Source: Bacteroidetes bacterium GWA2_32_17
GTDB taxonomy: Bacteria; Bacteroidota; Bacteroidia; Bacteroidales; GWA2-32-17
Direction of reading: 5' to 3'
DNA: 39,520 nt
NCBI GenBank assembly: GCA_001769035.1
Contig: MENF01000108.1
Location: forward strand, 1 to 39,520
Part shown: in pieces, positions 8,076 through 16,377 of the stretch
How positions within the stretch are numbered: the stretch's first letter is position 1
Layout: each line of letters opens with the position of its first letter
The notes under the pieces: model-generated
Databases searched by the model: none
Seen by the model: the letters and a program-made list of their open reading frames with translations, nothing else
What the model was told of the DNA's origin: nothing
Position numbers and translations under genes: made by a program

Positions 8076-8208
8076 ATTGCTAACACACGGTTAAAATTTA
8101 GCAGGCTGTTATGGGCAACTTGACACGAATAACAAATTTCAAACATTTTAGCGGTTTGACACCGACTGCGGCTAAATGCCCAGCTTTTTTAAGCGCCAAA
8201 CGTTAAAT
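8076..8208 (+). other. attC-like recombination site 3
   Basis: TAAC at 8081 to GTTA at 8202-8205 spans 125 bases, as in site 1. The left arm is nearly identical to site 1; the right arm (GGCTAAATGCCCAGCTTTTTT) folds back on it through GCCCAGC. The distal core GTTAAAT fits the attC consensus GTTRRRY exactly. It is the last site: beyond it lies acetate kinase, which converges on it from the minus strand. Confidence 0.7.
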
Positions 8209-8215
8209 TAAAGAA

Positions 8216-9418
8216 TTAAATTATTTTATTTATAATTTCGTAAGTATCCTGAGCAATTACGAGTTCTTCGTTAGTTTCAATTGAAATAACTGTAACTTTT
8301 GATTCTTTTGTTGACAAAATCCCTGTTCCTCTTGTTTTGTTATTTGATTCTATATCGAACTCTACTCCCATGTATTCTAAATCTTTGCAAGTTTCCTGAC
8401 GGGTAAAATGGTCGTTTTCGCCAATTCCTCCTGTAAATACAATAACATCTACACCTCCCATTGCTGCTGCATAAGAGCCAATATATTTTTTTACTCTGTA
8501 AGCATACATTTCCATTGCAATTCGTGCACGTTCATTTCCTTCGTTCATTGCTGTTATTATTTCTCTCATATCCGACGAAATACCTGTAATGCCTAACATC
8601 CCACTATGTTTGTTTATTAAAGTATTTGCAGCAACAACTCCTATTTCTTCTTTTTGCATTATGTAAGTCAAAATGCCAAGGTCGGTATCGCCACAGCGTG
8701 TACCCATAATTAATCCTTCAACGGGAGTAAATCCCATACTTGTATCAATTGATTTACCATCTTTAATCGCTGCAATTGAAGCCCCGTTTCCTAAATGACA
8801 GGTAATTATTTTCACTTTGTTATAATCTTTATTAAGAATTTCGCATGCTTTTTTTGAAACATATCTGTGGCTTGTTCCATGAAAACCGTATTTTCTTATA
8901 CCATATTTTTTATATAGTGAATATGGAATAGCATACATATATGCATAATCGGGCATTGTTTGATGAAAAGCTGTGTCGAAAACTGCACATTGTGGAACAC
9001 CGTTAAGTAACTGGCTAATAGCATATATTCCTTTTAAATTTGGTGGATTGTGAAGCGGTGCAATTATTACACATTCTTCTAATTTTTCTATTACTTCATT
9101 TGAAATTAAAACACTTTTACTGAATTTTTCGGCACCGTGCACAACTCTGTGTCCTACTGCTTTAATTTCGTCTAAACTTTCAATTACGCCATGTTTTTTA
9201 CTTGTTATAGCACCGAGCACATACTCAATTCCCTGTTTATGGTCTAATACTTCGCCCACTAATTTTGCATTATCGCCGTCGAACCGTTCCTGCTTAAGGA
9301 AAGAACCTTTCATTCCAATTTTTTCGATGATTCCTTTTGCCAGTACTTTTTCGACAGGTAATTCAAATACTTGATATTTAATAGATGAGCTACCACAATT
9401 TAAAACTAATATTTTCAT
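8216..9418 (-). CDS. ackA: Acetate kinase
   Basis: AckA interconverts acetate + ATP with acetyl phosphate + ADP in the cytoplasm, giving substrate-level ATP in fermentation. The 400-residue length is standard. Visible family motifs are NCGSSSIKY at residues 7-15, GHRVVHG (89-95, containing substrate-contacting Arg91), Asp148 in VFDTAFH, GFHGTSH (178-184), HLGNGAS and FTGGIGEN near the C terminus. No pta gene lies next to it, which is unusual. Upstream on the same strand is a 3-hydroxyacyl-CoA dehydrogenase, with a GATTGA hairpin in the 147-base gap. The stop is 8 bases from the attC array edge. The start at 9418 gives the usual MKILVLNCGSSS beginning. Confidence 0.97.
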   Translation of the reverse strand: MKILVLNCGSSSIKYQVFELPVEKVLAKGIIEKIGMKGSFLKQERFDGDNAKLVGEVLDHKQGIEYVLGAITSKKHGVIESLDEIKAVGHRVVHGAEKFSKSVLISNEVIEKLEECVIIAPLHNPPNLKGIYAISQLLNGVPQCAVFDTAFHQTMPDYAYMYAIPYSLYKKYGIRKYGFHGTSHRYVSKKACEILNKDYNKVKIITCHLGNGASIAAIKDGKSIDTSMGFTPVEGLIMGTRCGDTDLGILTYIMQKEEIGVVAANTLINKHSGMLGITGISSDMREIITAMNEGNERARIAMEMYAYRVKKYIGSYAAAMGGVDVIVFTGGIGENDHFTRQETCKDLEYMGVEFDIESNNKTRGTGILSTKESKVTVISIETNEELVIAQDTYEIINKII

Positions 9419-9467
9419 TTCTTCTGTTTTACAATTTATTAATATTCTGTTTTTTTATGTTTTTCAG

Positions 9468-9567
9468 GTTGAATAAGATTGATATAGATTGAATAAGATT
9501 GATAGGATTGATGAAGACGTTCTTCAATCTTTCTTCTCAATCTTTTCAATCTTGTCTCCCCAATCTT
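9468..9567. repeat. GATTGA hairpin element, copy 1
   Basis: Five GATTGA or TTGAATAAGATTGA units run left to right, then a centre GAAGACGTTCTTC, then four TCAATC units in the opposite sense. The whole region can fold on itself. The stop codon of the upstream dehydrogenase (TAA, 9566-9568 on the minus strand) lies at the element's outer edge. Copies 2 and 3 are at 23660-23791 and 33909-34024. Confidence 0.8.
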
Positions 9568-10546
9568 AAATGTCAATAATATGTAACTCTGCTTGTTTCG
9601 ACAATCTTTTTCCATTTTCATCATACTGATAAAAACCACGTAAAGTCTTACGTCCTAAATGATTTGCTCTGACAAGTCGTTTTATTAATGGTGAAGTTTT
9701 ATATTTCATATAACCAAACTCATCATAAAGCTCGTCCATCCAGCTTTGAATTTTATCTAAACCAATTTTATCGGCAAGTTCAAATGGTCCTAATATTAAT
9801 CCGAAATAATTTTTCATTGTAAGGTCAATACTTTCCAATGAACTTACACCTTCCATAAACACATCGCATGCTTCGTTAATCATTGTTGAAACAATACGCA
9901 CACTAATTAAACCGGAAGATTCTTCAACTAAAACAGGAGTTTTATTTATCATCTTAACAAATTTTACCGCATTATCGTATATTTCAGAACTTGTATGTAA
10001 TCCCCTAACAACTTCAACTATACGTGCATTTGGGTTTGTTGTTAAAAAGTGAATTCCTAATGCTCTTTCGTTGTGTTTTAAGACTGATGAAAGTTCTGTA
10101 ATAATGGCTGCAGTTGAGTTTGTGGCAATAATACAATCGTTATCAACATATTCTTCAATTCTCATAAAAATTGATTTGCGAAGGTCAAGCATCTGGTCGT
10201 TCGATTTTGATTTTATACATTCAATAACTAAGTCGCAACCTGTTAAATTTGAGTAATTTGAACTACATTTAATTCTTGAAAGTATTAACTTTTTTTCACT
10301 CGAAGTCATGCCCCAGTGGTCAATTTGTTTATTAAGCATTAATTCCATTTCGCTATAAGCGTGAATAATTCTTTCTTCGCTAATTTCAATAATAACAACT
10401 TCGATACTGCTTTGGCTTACTAATAATGATATTTCGCGACCTACACCACCAGCGCCTATTATTCCAATTTTTGCAAACTGATTTTTTATATGACCTTTCT
10501 GGCTTAGTCCATATAATTCGATGGGTTCTATTTTTGTATCTGACAT
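9566..10546 (-). CDS. 3-hydroxyacyl-CoA dehydrogenase family protein
   Basis: This family oxidises (S)-3-hydroxyacyl-CoA to 3-oxoacyl-CoA with NAD+, or the reverse in butyrate formation. The 326-residue protein has the Rossmann fingerprint GAGGVG at 31-36, an acidic residue after the second strand (VVIIEIS) favouring NAD+, and a C-terminal 3HCDH helical domain with GRKTLRGFYQY at the end. The catalytic His is probably His166, but the usual HFFNP block is HFLTTNP, two residues longer. The conserved VEVVRG follows. The N terminus has about 25 extra residues before the fold. Being just upstream of ackA suggests a fermentative acid pathway, although no thiolase or crotonase is near. Another substrate, such as an amino-acid-derived CoA ester, is possible. 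Confidence 0.8.
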   Translation of the reverse strand: MSDTKIEPIELYGLSQKGHIKNQFAKIGIIGAGGVGREISLLVSQSSIEVVIIEISEERIIHAYSEMELMLNKQIDHWGMTSSEKKLILSRIKCSSNYSNLTGCDLVIECIKSKSNDQMLDLRKSIFMRIEEYVDNDCIIATNSTAAIITELSSVLKHNERALGIHFLTTNPNARIVEVVRGLHTSSEIYDNAVKFVKMINKTPVLVEESSGLISVRIVSTMINEACDVFMEGVSSLESIDLTMKNYFGLILGPFELADKIGLDKIQSWMDELYDEFGYMKYKTSPLIKRLVRANHLGRKTLRGFYQYDENGKRLSKQAELHIIDI

Positions 10547-10586
10547 GTTATATTAATTTATGATTTTTTTATATTTTATAATTCTG

Positions 10587-10617
10587 CAAAAGTAAAATGT
10601 TTTATTTTAAATATAAA
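10587..10617 (-). promoter_or_regulatory. Promoter for the dehydrogenase-ackA unit
   Basis: On the minus strand TACTTTTG (10594-10587) matches TAnnTTTG exactly, with TTTA 19 bases upstream (10617-10614). It lies about 40 bases before the start codon at 10546. Confidence 0.45.
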
Positions 10618-10659
10618 TGATAATTATCAAATATTAAAGCTAACAAATCTCAGCAATGT

Positions 10660-10778
10660 TTCAAATACCAAATACCAAATTCCAAGGGGCTTACATACAA
10701 GTCTTTTGTTTTTTGAATTTGCAGCTTGGAATTTGGGATTTGTAGCTTGGGATTTGTAGCTTTAATCTTGGAGCTTTA
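10660..10778. repeat. TTTGGGATTTGG array, copy 1
   Basis: CAAATACCAAATACCAAATTCC on the left faces repeated TTGGAATTTGGGATTTG and TTGGGATTTGTAGC on the right, ending GGAGCTTTATA. The arms are complementary, so the array can fold. Other copies are at 12655-12741, 19878-19990 and 23855-23897. Confidence 0.7.
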
Positions 10779-10817
10779 TAAGAAAAGCAAAAATTATTTT
10801 TCCCATAGTGTTGAATG

Positions 10818-11840
10818 TTACGGATTGTACTTTGAGCCGTCTAATATTTTTTCGTAATTTGTTTCTTGCATCAATTGGACTAATGTAACTTTTGGATTTT
10901 TTTTCATGTAGTTGCAAACAATCCGCCAACCGAGCCAAACACCTGTTCGACCAGGCGATTCGTGAGGAAACACTGTTGTAAATGGCGCTTCATCTATGTA
11001 TCTTTTTATATCCATTTCGCCGGTAATAAACAATTGTTTTTTATCAATTAAATAACTCCACATAAGATTTTCGTTTTGTAAGCACCAGTCCCATTGCTTT
11101 TTAGTATAAGCAAATTTAATGCTGTCTTCGGTATCGGGAAGCATTTTATCAATAAAATACTGAACTTTACCTTGATATAACATATTATGAATAAGGTCGT
11201 TCACTGAATCGTTAAATGAAAATTCCGACCAAGCAATTGCTCTAAAACAATCGGCAACAATAAATTGTTTTTGAAGTTTGTAGCACTGATATTTTGCAAG
11301 TCCTAATCTTTTGTAATAATTGTAATTTTTTCCAAGATATTTATCGAGTCCAATACCCAACACATTGTTACTAGTAACTATTGACTGATTAAAACCTCCC
11401 ATATAAAAATAAATTTCCGGAATGTTTTTATCAGGAAAATAATATTTAAAATATTTGAATCCAATTGTTATACTATCGGTTAACCCATTTATATTTTTGA
11501 AATTATTTTGGCAGTCATTATAAACCATTAGCATATTATAATCAGTAATATACTTTTGTAAAAAAGGTATAAAGTTTCTGTTGTTAGTTTCACCAATATT
11601 AATTATTCTTGAGCAAAATAAATTAAAGAAATCGCCATAATCATTTTGAAGTTTAGGAATATTTTGTTCGATACTATCGGGTTTAACAGAAAATAATGCT
11701 TGGTCGAAACGATGAAATTTTAATTGAACATTAATTATAGATATATCAGGTTTATCTATTTCATTATTATTACAACCATAAGTATATAAAATACAGTAAA
11801 AAAATAAAAAATAAAAATTGAAATTATAAAATTTTTTCAT
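10818..11840 (-). CDS. gldB: GldB-family gliding motility lipoprotein
   Basis: GldB is a lipoprotein of Bacteroidota needed for gliding and, through the Gld machinery, linked to type IX secretion. The 340-residue product starts with a hydrophobic export signal (residues about 7-22) and a Cys at 23 (YTYGC), an imperfect lipobox. Family features include a KFHRFDQALF segment near residue 40, IPEIYFYMGGFNQS near 140, GIGLDKYLG near 162, and a C-terminal PGRTGVWLGWRIVCNYM block. The encoded T9SS substrates in the same window make the role coherent. It is transcribed away from the OMP gene that begins 56 bases upstream in the opposite direction. GldB homologues occur in non-gliding species, so motility is not implied. 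Confidence 0.85.
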   Translation of the reverse strand: MKKFYNFNFYFLFFYCILYTYGCNNNEIDKPDISIINVQLKFHRFDQALFSVKPDSIEQNIPKLQNDYGDFFNLFCSRIINIGETNNRNFIPFLQKYITDYNMLMVYNDCQNNFKNINGLTDSITIGFKYFKYYFPDKNIPEIYFYMGGFNQSIVTSNNVLGIGLDKYLGKNYNYYKRLGLAKYQCYKLQKQFIVADCFRAIAWSEFSFNDSVNDLIHNMLYQGKVQYFIDKMLPDTEDSIKFAYTKKQWDWCLQNENLMWSYLIDKKQLFITGEMDIKRYIDEAPFTTVFPHESPGRTGVWLGWRIVCNYMKKNPKVTLVQLMQETNYEKILDGSKYNP

Positions 11841-11865
11841 TTGAATTAAAATATTTTTACATTTG
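11835..11865 (+). promoter_or_regulatory. Promoter for the outer-membrane barrel gene
   Basis: TACATTTG at 11858-11865 is an exact TAnnTTTG match; TTTC lies 19 bases upstream (11835-11838). It ends 31 bases before the start at 11897 and sits in the short divergent gap with gldB. Confidence 0.5.
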
Positions 11866-11896
11866 TAAAATTGTGTAAATCTAAAATTTTAAAATT

Positions 11897-12580
11897 ATGA
11901 AAAAATTTGTAATAGGAATTGTTTTCGCTTTTATATCGCTAAGCGTTTTGTCACAGGGAGTTACTGGCGGTCTTTATTTTAGTCCTGTTATTAGTTGGCT
12001 TAAACCCGACTCAAAAAACATTACTAAAGATGGTTCGCGTTTTGGTTTTGGTTTTGGAATACCGATTGATTTTAACTTTTCGAAGAATTTTGCTTTTTCA
12101 ACAGGTATCGCTTATACAAATTTAGGTGGAAGTTTAAAATACAAAGACTCTATACCCAGTTTTGAGGCTGTTGACACTACCTACATTTTAAAACCAGGTT
12201 CAGTAGTTAAATACGAAACGTCATTTATTGAGATTCCTTTATCTTTTAAAGGAAAAACCAATGAAATTGGTTATATTACATATTTTTTAAAAGCTGGTAT
12301 TAGTCCACAATTCAGATTTAAAGCCAAAGGCGATGTTGGTTCTTTAAACACTGATGATGATATTAAAGCCGAAGTTCGTTCTTTTAATATGAGTTATCAT
12401 ATTGGTGGTGGAATTGAGTATTCGCTTGGTGGAAGTACAAAATTATTGGTTGAAGCTTTATTTACAAATGGCTTAACTAATTTCACTAAGGTTGAAACAT
12501 TAAAAACAGGTGCTACTGCTACAAAAAACGAAAAAACTATTATGAATAGTATTTCATTAAAAGTTGGAATTCTATTTTAA
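11897..12580 (+). CDS. Outer-membrane beta-barrel protein
   Basis: A 227-residue protein with a signal peptide (MKKFVIGIVFAFISLSVLS, cleaved near Q20). The mature chain alternates hydrophobic and polar residues in strands of about 10 (FAFSTGIAYTNLGG, VVKYETSFIEIPLSFKGK, SLKVGILF at the end). The terminal aromatic residue and this pattern fit the small PorT-like/OmpW-like barrel class (PF13568 type) in Bacteroidota. Such proteins sit in the outer membrane and often have no proven function. It is divergent from gldB; whether it cooperates with the gliding system is not shown. The gene is followed by a TTTGGGATTTGG-type array before nadE. Confidence 0.8.
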   Translation: MKKFVIGIVFAFISLSVLSQGVTGGLYFSPVISWLKPDSKNITKDGSRFGFGFGIPIDFNFSKNFAFSTGIAYTNLGGSLKYKDSIPSFEAVDTTYILKPGSVVKYETSFIEIPLSFKGKTNEIGYITYFLKAGISPQFRFKAKGDVGSLNTDDDIKAEVRSFNMSYHIGGGIEYSLGGSTKLLVEALFTNGLTNFTKVETLKTGATATKNEKTIMNSISLKVGILF

Positions 12581-12654
12581 AAATTTTATTATAAATTTAA
12601 TCTCTACAAATATATTTTGTACCAGGTATTTTGTACTTTCTTTAAAAGCACCTT

Positions 12655-12741
12655 ACCTCAAGTCCCAAGCTTCAAGAACCAAGACAAAGTGCTATAATCC
12701 TTCTTGGAATTTGGAATTTGAATTTTGGAATTTGAAATTTT
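12655..12741. repeat. TTTGGGATTTGG array, copy 2, abutting nadE
   Basis: CCTCAAGTCCCAAGCTTCAAGAACC faces TTCTTGGAATTTGGAATTTG and further TTTGGAATTTG units. It runs directly into the ATG of nadE at 12742, leaving no separate leader. Confidence 0.65.
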
Positions 12742-14385
12742 ATGAAGATTGCCCTTTGTCAACTGAATTTTAAAATTGCCGATTTCGAAGGAAATTCAAG
12801 TAAAATAATTTCTGCAATTAATGAAGCTAAATTAAAAGATGCCGATTTAGCTGTTTTTTCGGAACTTGCAATATGTGGATACCCGCCACTCGATATGCTC
12901 GAAAACAAAGATTTTATTGATAGATGTATTGAATCAATAAAAAAAATCGCTGAACATTGTGTTGATATTGCTGCAATTATTGGCATTCCTATTATCAATG
13001 AAAATGAATTTGGAAAAAAACTTTATAACTCAGCAGTTTTTATTGAAAAAGGAAAAATTAAAAGTTTTCATAACAAAACATTATTGCCATCATACGATGT
13101 GTTTGACGAATACCGATATTTTGAGCCAAATAACAAATGGCAAATAATTGATTACAAAAATGAAAAAATTGCTTTAACAATATGCGAAGATTTATGGTTT
13201 GAGCAACCCGTAGAAAACTCATACACAAAGCAAAAGCTTTACACTGTTTCGCCTATTTACGAGCTTTCAAAATTTTCGCCATCGTTAATTATTAATATTG
13301 CTTCATCGCCATTTTCAATTACTCATTCCGAAAGCAGAAAAAATGTTTTATGCCAAAATGCAAAACAATATAACTTGCCATTAGTTTATGTTAATCAGGT
13401 TGGAGCCAATACTGAACTTGTTTTTGATGGTGGCTCAATGTTTATTAATTCAACAGGTAATGTTTTTAATGAACTAAAATATTTTGAAGAAGATTTTAAA
13501 GTAATTGAAACAAGTTCTTCGGAAAAAAATATTTCTGAAAAAGAATTATCAAACAACGAGAAAATATACAAAGCATTAATTCTTGGAACTAGCGACTACT
13601 TTAAAAAAACAGGATTTAAAAAAGCAGTATTAGGATTATCGGGTGGAATTGATTCGGCTTTAGTTTTAGTTTTAGCTGCCAAAGCTCTTGGGTACCAAAA
13701 TGTTCATGCTTTACTCATGCCCTCGCGATATTCGTCGCAACATTCTGTTACCGATGCACTTATGTTAGTGTCTAAGTTAAATGTTAGCTACGATTTAGTT
13801 TCTATTGAACCCGCATTTTCGAGTTTTGAATCATCGCTGATACCGGTATTTAATGGCAAACAACCCGATATTACCGAAGAAAATATTCAGGCACGGGTTA
13901 GAGGAACTTTATTAATGGCATATTCAAATAAATTTGGTAACATACTGCTAAATACTTCTAATAAAAGTGAAGCTGCTGTTGGTTACGGTACTTTATATGG
14001 CGACATGGCTGGAGGACTTTCGGTAATTGGCGATTTATACAAAACTCAGGTTTACGAACTTTCAAATTATATAAACAGCCATGGCGAAATTATTCCACGA
14101 AATATAATTATTAAGGAACCATCAGCAGAGTTGCGACCTAATCAAAAAGATTCCGATTCGTTACCCGATTATAATATTCTTGATAAAATTTTATATTACT
14201 ATATCGAACAAAAAACACCTTTGAATGAAATTGTTGAAATGGGTTTTGAAAAACAAATTGTAGAAAAAGTAATTAAACTTGTAAATTCTAACGAATACAA
14301 ACGTTTTCAAACTCCGCCAGTATTAAGAGTTTCATCAAAATCATTTGGTTTTGGACGAAGAATGCCATTGGTTGCAAAATATTAA
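12742..14385 (+). CDS. nadE: Glutamine-dependent NAD+ synthetase
   Basis: NadE amidates deamido-NAD+ to NAD+ using ATP and glutamine, the last step of NAD biosynthesis. The 547-residue form has both parts. The N-terminal nitrilase-like glutaminase carries the Glu-Lys-Cys triad at Glu41 (SELAICGYPP), Lys112 (NKTLLP) and Cys148 (LTICEDLW). The C-terminal synthetase carries the P-loop-like SGGIDS at 300-305 and NTSNKSE downstream. Both are intact, so glutamine rather than free ammonia is the expected nitrogen source. The ATG at 12742 is chosen because MKIALCQLNF is the standard family start. No ribosome-binding sequence is visible; the repeat array touches the start codon. Confidence 0.96.
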   Translation: MKIALCQLNFKIADFEGNSSKIISAINEAKLKDADLAVFSELAICGYPPLDMLENKDFIDRCIESIKKIAEHCVDIAAIIGIPIINENEFGKKLYNSAVFIEKGKIKSFHNKTLLPSYDVFDEYRYFEPNNKWQIIDYKNEKIALTICEDLWFEQPVENSYTKQKLYTVSPIYELSKFSPSLIINIASSPFSITHSESRKNVLCQNAKQYNLPLVYVNQVGANTELVFDGGSMFINSTGNVFNELKYFEEDFKVIETSSSEKNISEKELSNNEKIYKALILGTSDYFKKTGFKKAVLGLSGGIDSALVLVLAAKALGYQNVHALLMPSRYSSQHSVTDALMLVSKLNVSYDLVSIEPAFSSFESSLIPVFNGKQPDITEENIQARVRGTLLMAYSNKFGNILLNTSNKSEAAVGYGTLYGDMAGGLSVIGDLYKTQVYELSNYINSHGEIIPRNIIIKEPSAELRPNQKDSDSLPDYNILDKILYYYIEQKTPLNEIVEMGFEKQIVEKVIKLVNSNEYKRFQTPPVLRVSSKSFGFGRRMPLVAKY

Positions 14386-14477
14386 GACTTTTTTAGATTT
14401 TCAAAAAAAACTATCTTTGTTAGTTTTATTCCGATACCGAAGTTTCGGAAGTATAATTTGTGGCAAAATATAAACTC

Positions 14478-14618
14478 TATACTTCAAAATGGAATAATTT
14501 TGAGTTTTACCTTTTAACTCCCTCTCCAATTGGAGAGGGTCAGCTTGTCTTGAGCGAAGTCGAAAGAGGGTGAGGTCATAAAAAAAATAAAAACTCAAAT
14601 TATGACGTTTCAAAGTAT
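14478..14618. repeat. Long hairpin, MITE-like, with a perfect 20-base inner palindrome
   Basis: TATACTTCAAAATGGAATAA (from 14479) and its imperfect complement ending at 14618 form the outer arms, with TTTGAGTTTT/AAAACTCAAA conserved. Inside, CCCTCTCCAATTGGAGAGGG (14520-14539) is a perfect palindrome, followed by a 'cttgagcgaagtcgaaag' segment widespread in Bacteroidota. It follows nadE by 92 bases. Confidence 0.65.
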
Positions 14619-14676
14619 AAATTCAAGGTGAGTTAATAAAATATAGAATTTAAAAAATTAATAATTCCTTAAAAAT

Positions 14677-15237
14677 ATGTCAATTTGTGCAATATGTAAT
14701 ACAAGAAAAGGGAAACGTAAATGTATTGATTCGGATACATTTGTATGTAGTCAGTGTTGTGGCTCTACAAGAAATGCAGAAAAATGTACCGGGTGCGAAT
14801 TCAATAACCCTACTGGATTTGAGAAAAATCCATATATAAGTGTGCCGGGTTTTTCGATAAAACAAATGGCTGACAATATTTCACTGCAAAATTTTTCTGA
14901 AGTTATAGAAAACGTAATTTGTAAATTTGATTACGAACATAACATGCAACTCAAAGATGATATTGCATTACATGTATTGGAATTGCTTTTAGATAAATTT
15001 TACTTTAAAAAGGAAATAATACCTGGTGAAAATGAACTATTAAATGAATTTTACAACATGATTATTTGGGCAATTTCGAAAAATCTGCAAGGTGTTAGCC
15101 AAAACGATATTGCAAAAATTCTTAAAACAATATATGCTTCTGTTAAGCGACATACGTTAGGTAAACGCGAATATTTTGATTTTATTTTGAAATTTATTGG
15201 AATAGATGGAATGCGAATTATTGGTAATAAAAACTAA
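14677..15237 (+). CDS. N-terminal zinc-ribbon protein of unknown function
   Basis: The 186-residue protein begins with a Cys-rich segment: Cys4, Cys7, Cys16, Cys24, Cys27, Cys28, Cys37 and Cys40. The CxxC pairs are spaced like a one- or two-zinc ribbon or B-box-like finger. The rest (45-186) is predicted mainly helical without a signal peptide or membrane span. I do not recognise the family. The gene stands alone, 291 bases after nadE and past a hairpin element, and faces the two lipoprotein genes. Metal binding is inferred from Cys spacing; nucleic-acid or protein binding would be a guess. Confidence 0.7.
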   Translation: MSICAICNTRKGKRKCIDSDTFVCSQCCGSTRNAEKCTGCEFNNPTGFEKNPYISVPGFSIKQMADNISLQNFSEVIENVICKFDYEHNMQLKDDIALHVLELLLDKFYFKKEIIPGENELLNEFYNMIIWAISKNLQGVSQNDIAKILKTIYASVKRHTLGKREYFDFILKFIGIDGMRIIGNKN

Positions 15238-15442
15238 TTTATACTTATAACTGTAATAAATTTAACTTTACAATTTGTTCTCTCTCTATGTATATAGATT
15301 TGGCACTCTGTTCCGTCCCGAAGCTTCGCATACGCGTCAAGCTATTGATATGTTTTTTTTATTTCGCTCTGGTTCCTTGGTATGTGGCACACAGACCAAA
15401 GTAAAATACAAAACCTAATTTTATAAAAGACCTATCAGGTTA

Positions 15443-15518
15443 AAAAAACGAGTTTATCCTGTAGCGAAGCGTAATGGGGAATAACGCAAAAGTCGGACAT
15501 TATGGACAAACAGTAATT
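15443..15518. repeat. Diverged fragment of the AGTGTCTGTCC element
   Basis: CCTGTAGCGAAGCGTAATGG and CGGACATTATGGACAAACAG match the last 75 bases of the copy at 20024-20277 with several differences. Only this end is present. The rest of 15238-15442 has no ORF and no clear structure. Confidence 0.55.
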
Positions 15519-15522
15519 ATAT

Positions 15523-16338
15523 TTATTTTAAATATTTAATTTCTGTAATTGTATTTGAAGTAAGATCTTTAACCTTTATTTCGGCTACCGAAAAACCTTT
15601 TCCTTTTGAATAAAAATTATACAAATAAGTAGTATCAATTGAAGGATCTCCCTGTTGTGTCCATGGACCAGTTTGTGTTAATCCAAGATACATTTTTTGA
15701 TTTTGTATTTCTGTTCTTTTATCTCTTATGCAATCAAATGTTCCGGTTGGAGTAGTAATTTTACCGGAAGCATCAATCTGACTTGAGTAATTGTTACGCA
15801 TTTCTAATTTAATCCATGTACCACTATAATTAACAATCACATCAACTGCACCTGCATCGGTAAATGAAGTGCCAAAATATGCCGGAAATTTCAAAATTGT
15901 TTGTTTATCGGTATATGCAGCATTCATTATTATTCCCTGTTGATCAGAATATAAGCCAATCATTTCTAAAAGTGCATCTGTCTTATTCAAATAAGCATAA
16001 ATTTCCTGCCCTGGTTCAGGCATCAGTACTAAATTAGAGTTTGGAAACGAACTTGCTGCAGGTGTTGAAGATGGGTTAAGGAATTTCGTTGTGTCAGTTT
16101 TGTCGTTACCTGCTAAAGCGAAATCCCATGTTTTACTTTCGCCCGGGTCGCCCAATAAAAAACTGTCGAGGTTTGTTGTGTCTATTGCCATTAAATAATT
16201 AGTTGTTGTATCACCTACATCGCTTGAGTTTATAGTATATTTAGCAGGTGGAGTAGTAGTAGTTGAATTAATCGTATCTTTTTTACACGAACCAAAAATT
16301 ATTGCTAATAAAGCAATTACTAAAAATGATTTTTTCAT
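15523..16338 (-). CDS. Lipoprotein, paralogue of the adjacent upstream gene
   Basis: A 271-residue exported protein with a lipobox-like end to its signal (AIIFGSC, Cys18), so probably attached to a membrane by lipid. Its body shares a distinctive line with its neighbour: IDASGKITTPTGTFDCIRDK here and the matching IDASGTVKTPTGTYACVRDK there. Both also have a WDF/WDY motif near residue 70-75. A long Thr-rich linker follows the lipidated Cys. I do not recognise the family, although similar sequences occur in T9SS-containing Bacteroidota. It is the second gene of a two-gene unit, 39 bases after its paralogue, and is probably the product of tandem duplication. Confidence 0.7.
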   Translation of the reverse strand: MKKSFLVIALLAIIFGSCKKDTINSTTTTPPAKYTINSSDVGDTTTNYLMAIDTTNLDSFLLGDPGESKTWDFALAGNDKTDTTKFLNPSSTPAASSFPNSNLVLMPEPGQEIYAYLNKTDALLEMIGLYSDQQGIIMNAAYTDKQTILKFPAYFGTSFTDAGAVDVIVNYSGTWIKLEMRNNYSSQIDASGKITTPTGTFDCIRDKRTEIQNQKMYLGLTQTGPWTQQGDPSIDTTYLYNFYSKGKGFSVAEIKVKDLTSNTITEIKYLK

Positions 16339-16377
16339 AATAATTTTAATTTAATTTGTTTTGCAAATATATAATTA

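Larger units (their letters stand above)
3981..8208 (+). mobile_element. Integron-like cassette array without integrase (CALIN)
   Basis: Three attC-like sites of nearly constant size (125, 123 and 125 bases), all in one orientation, bound two single-gene cassettes. The diagnostic pairing holds. The cassette with the first T9SS gene begins GTTATATGC and its own terminal site begins GCATATAAC, a perfect 9-base complement. The next cassette begins GTTACCAAC and its terminal site begins ATTGCTAAC, complementary at 7 of 9 positions. In integrons the half-site that opens a cassette must pair with the arm that opens that cassette's attC, so this relation is hard to explain by chance. No tyrosine-recombinase integrase gene is visible, so excision would need one elsewhere. 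Both cassette genes encode T9SS surface proteins. Confidence 0.65.

Noticed and set aside
8209-8215. Integron integrase adjoining the attC array
   Set aside because: No tyrosine-recombinase motif (R...HxxR...Y) was found in any frame near the array; acetate kinase begins immediately on one side.
14520-14539. Perfect palindrome as a simple nadE terminator
   Set aside because: It lies inside a larger hairpin element with outer arms and is followed by no U-run, so a repeat explanation is better.
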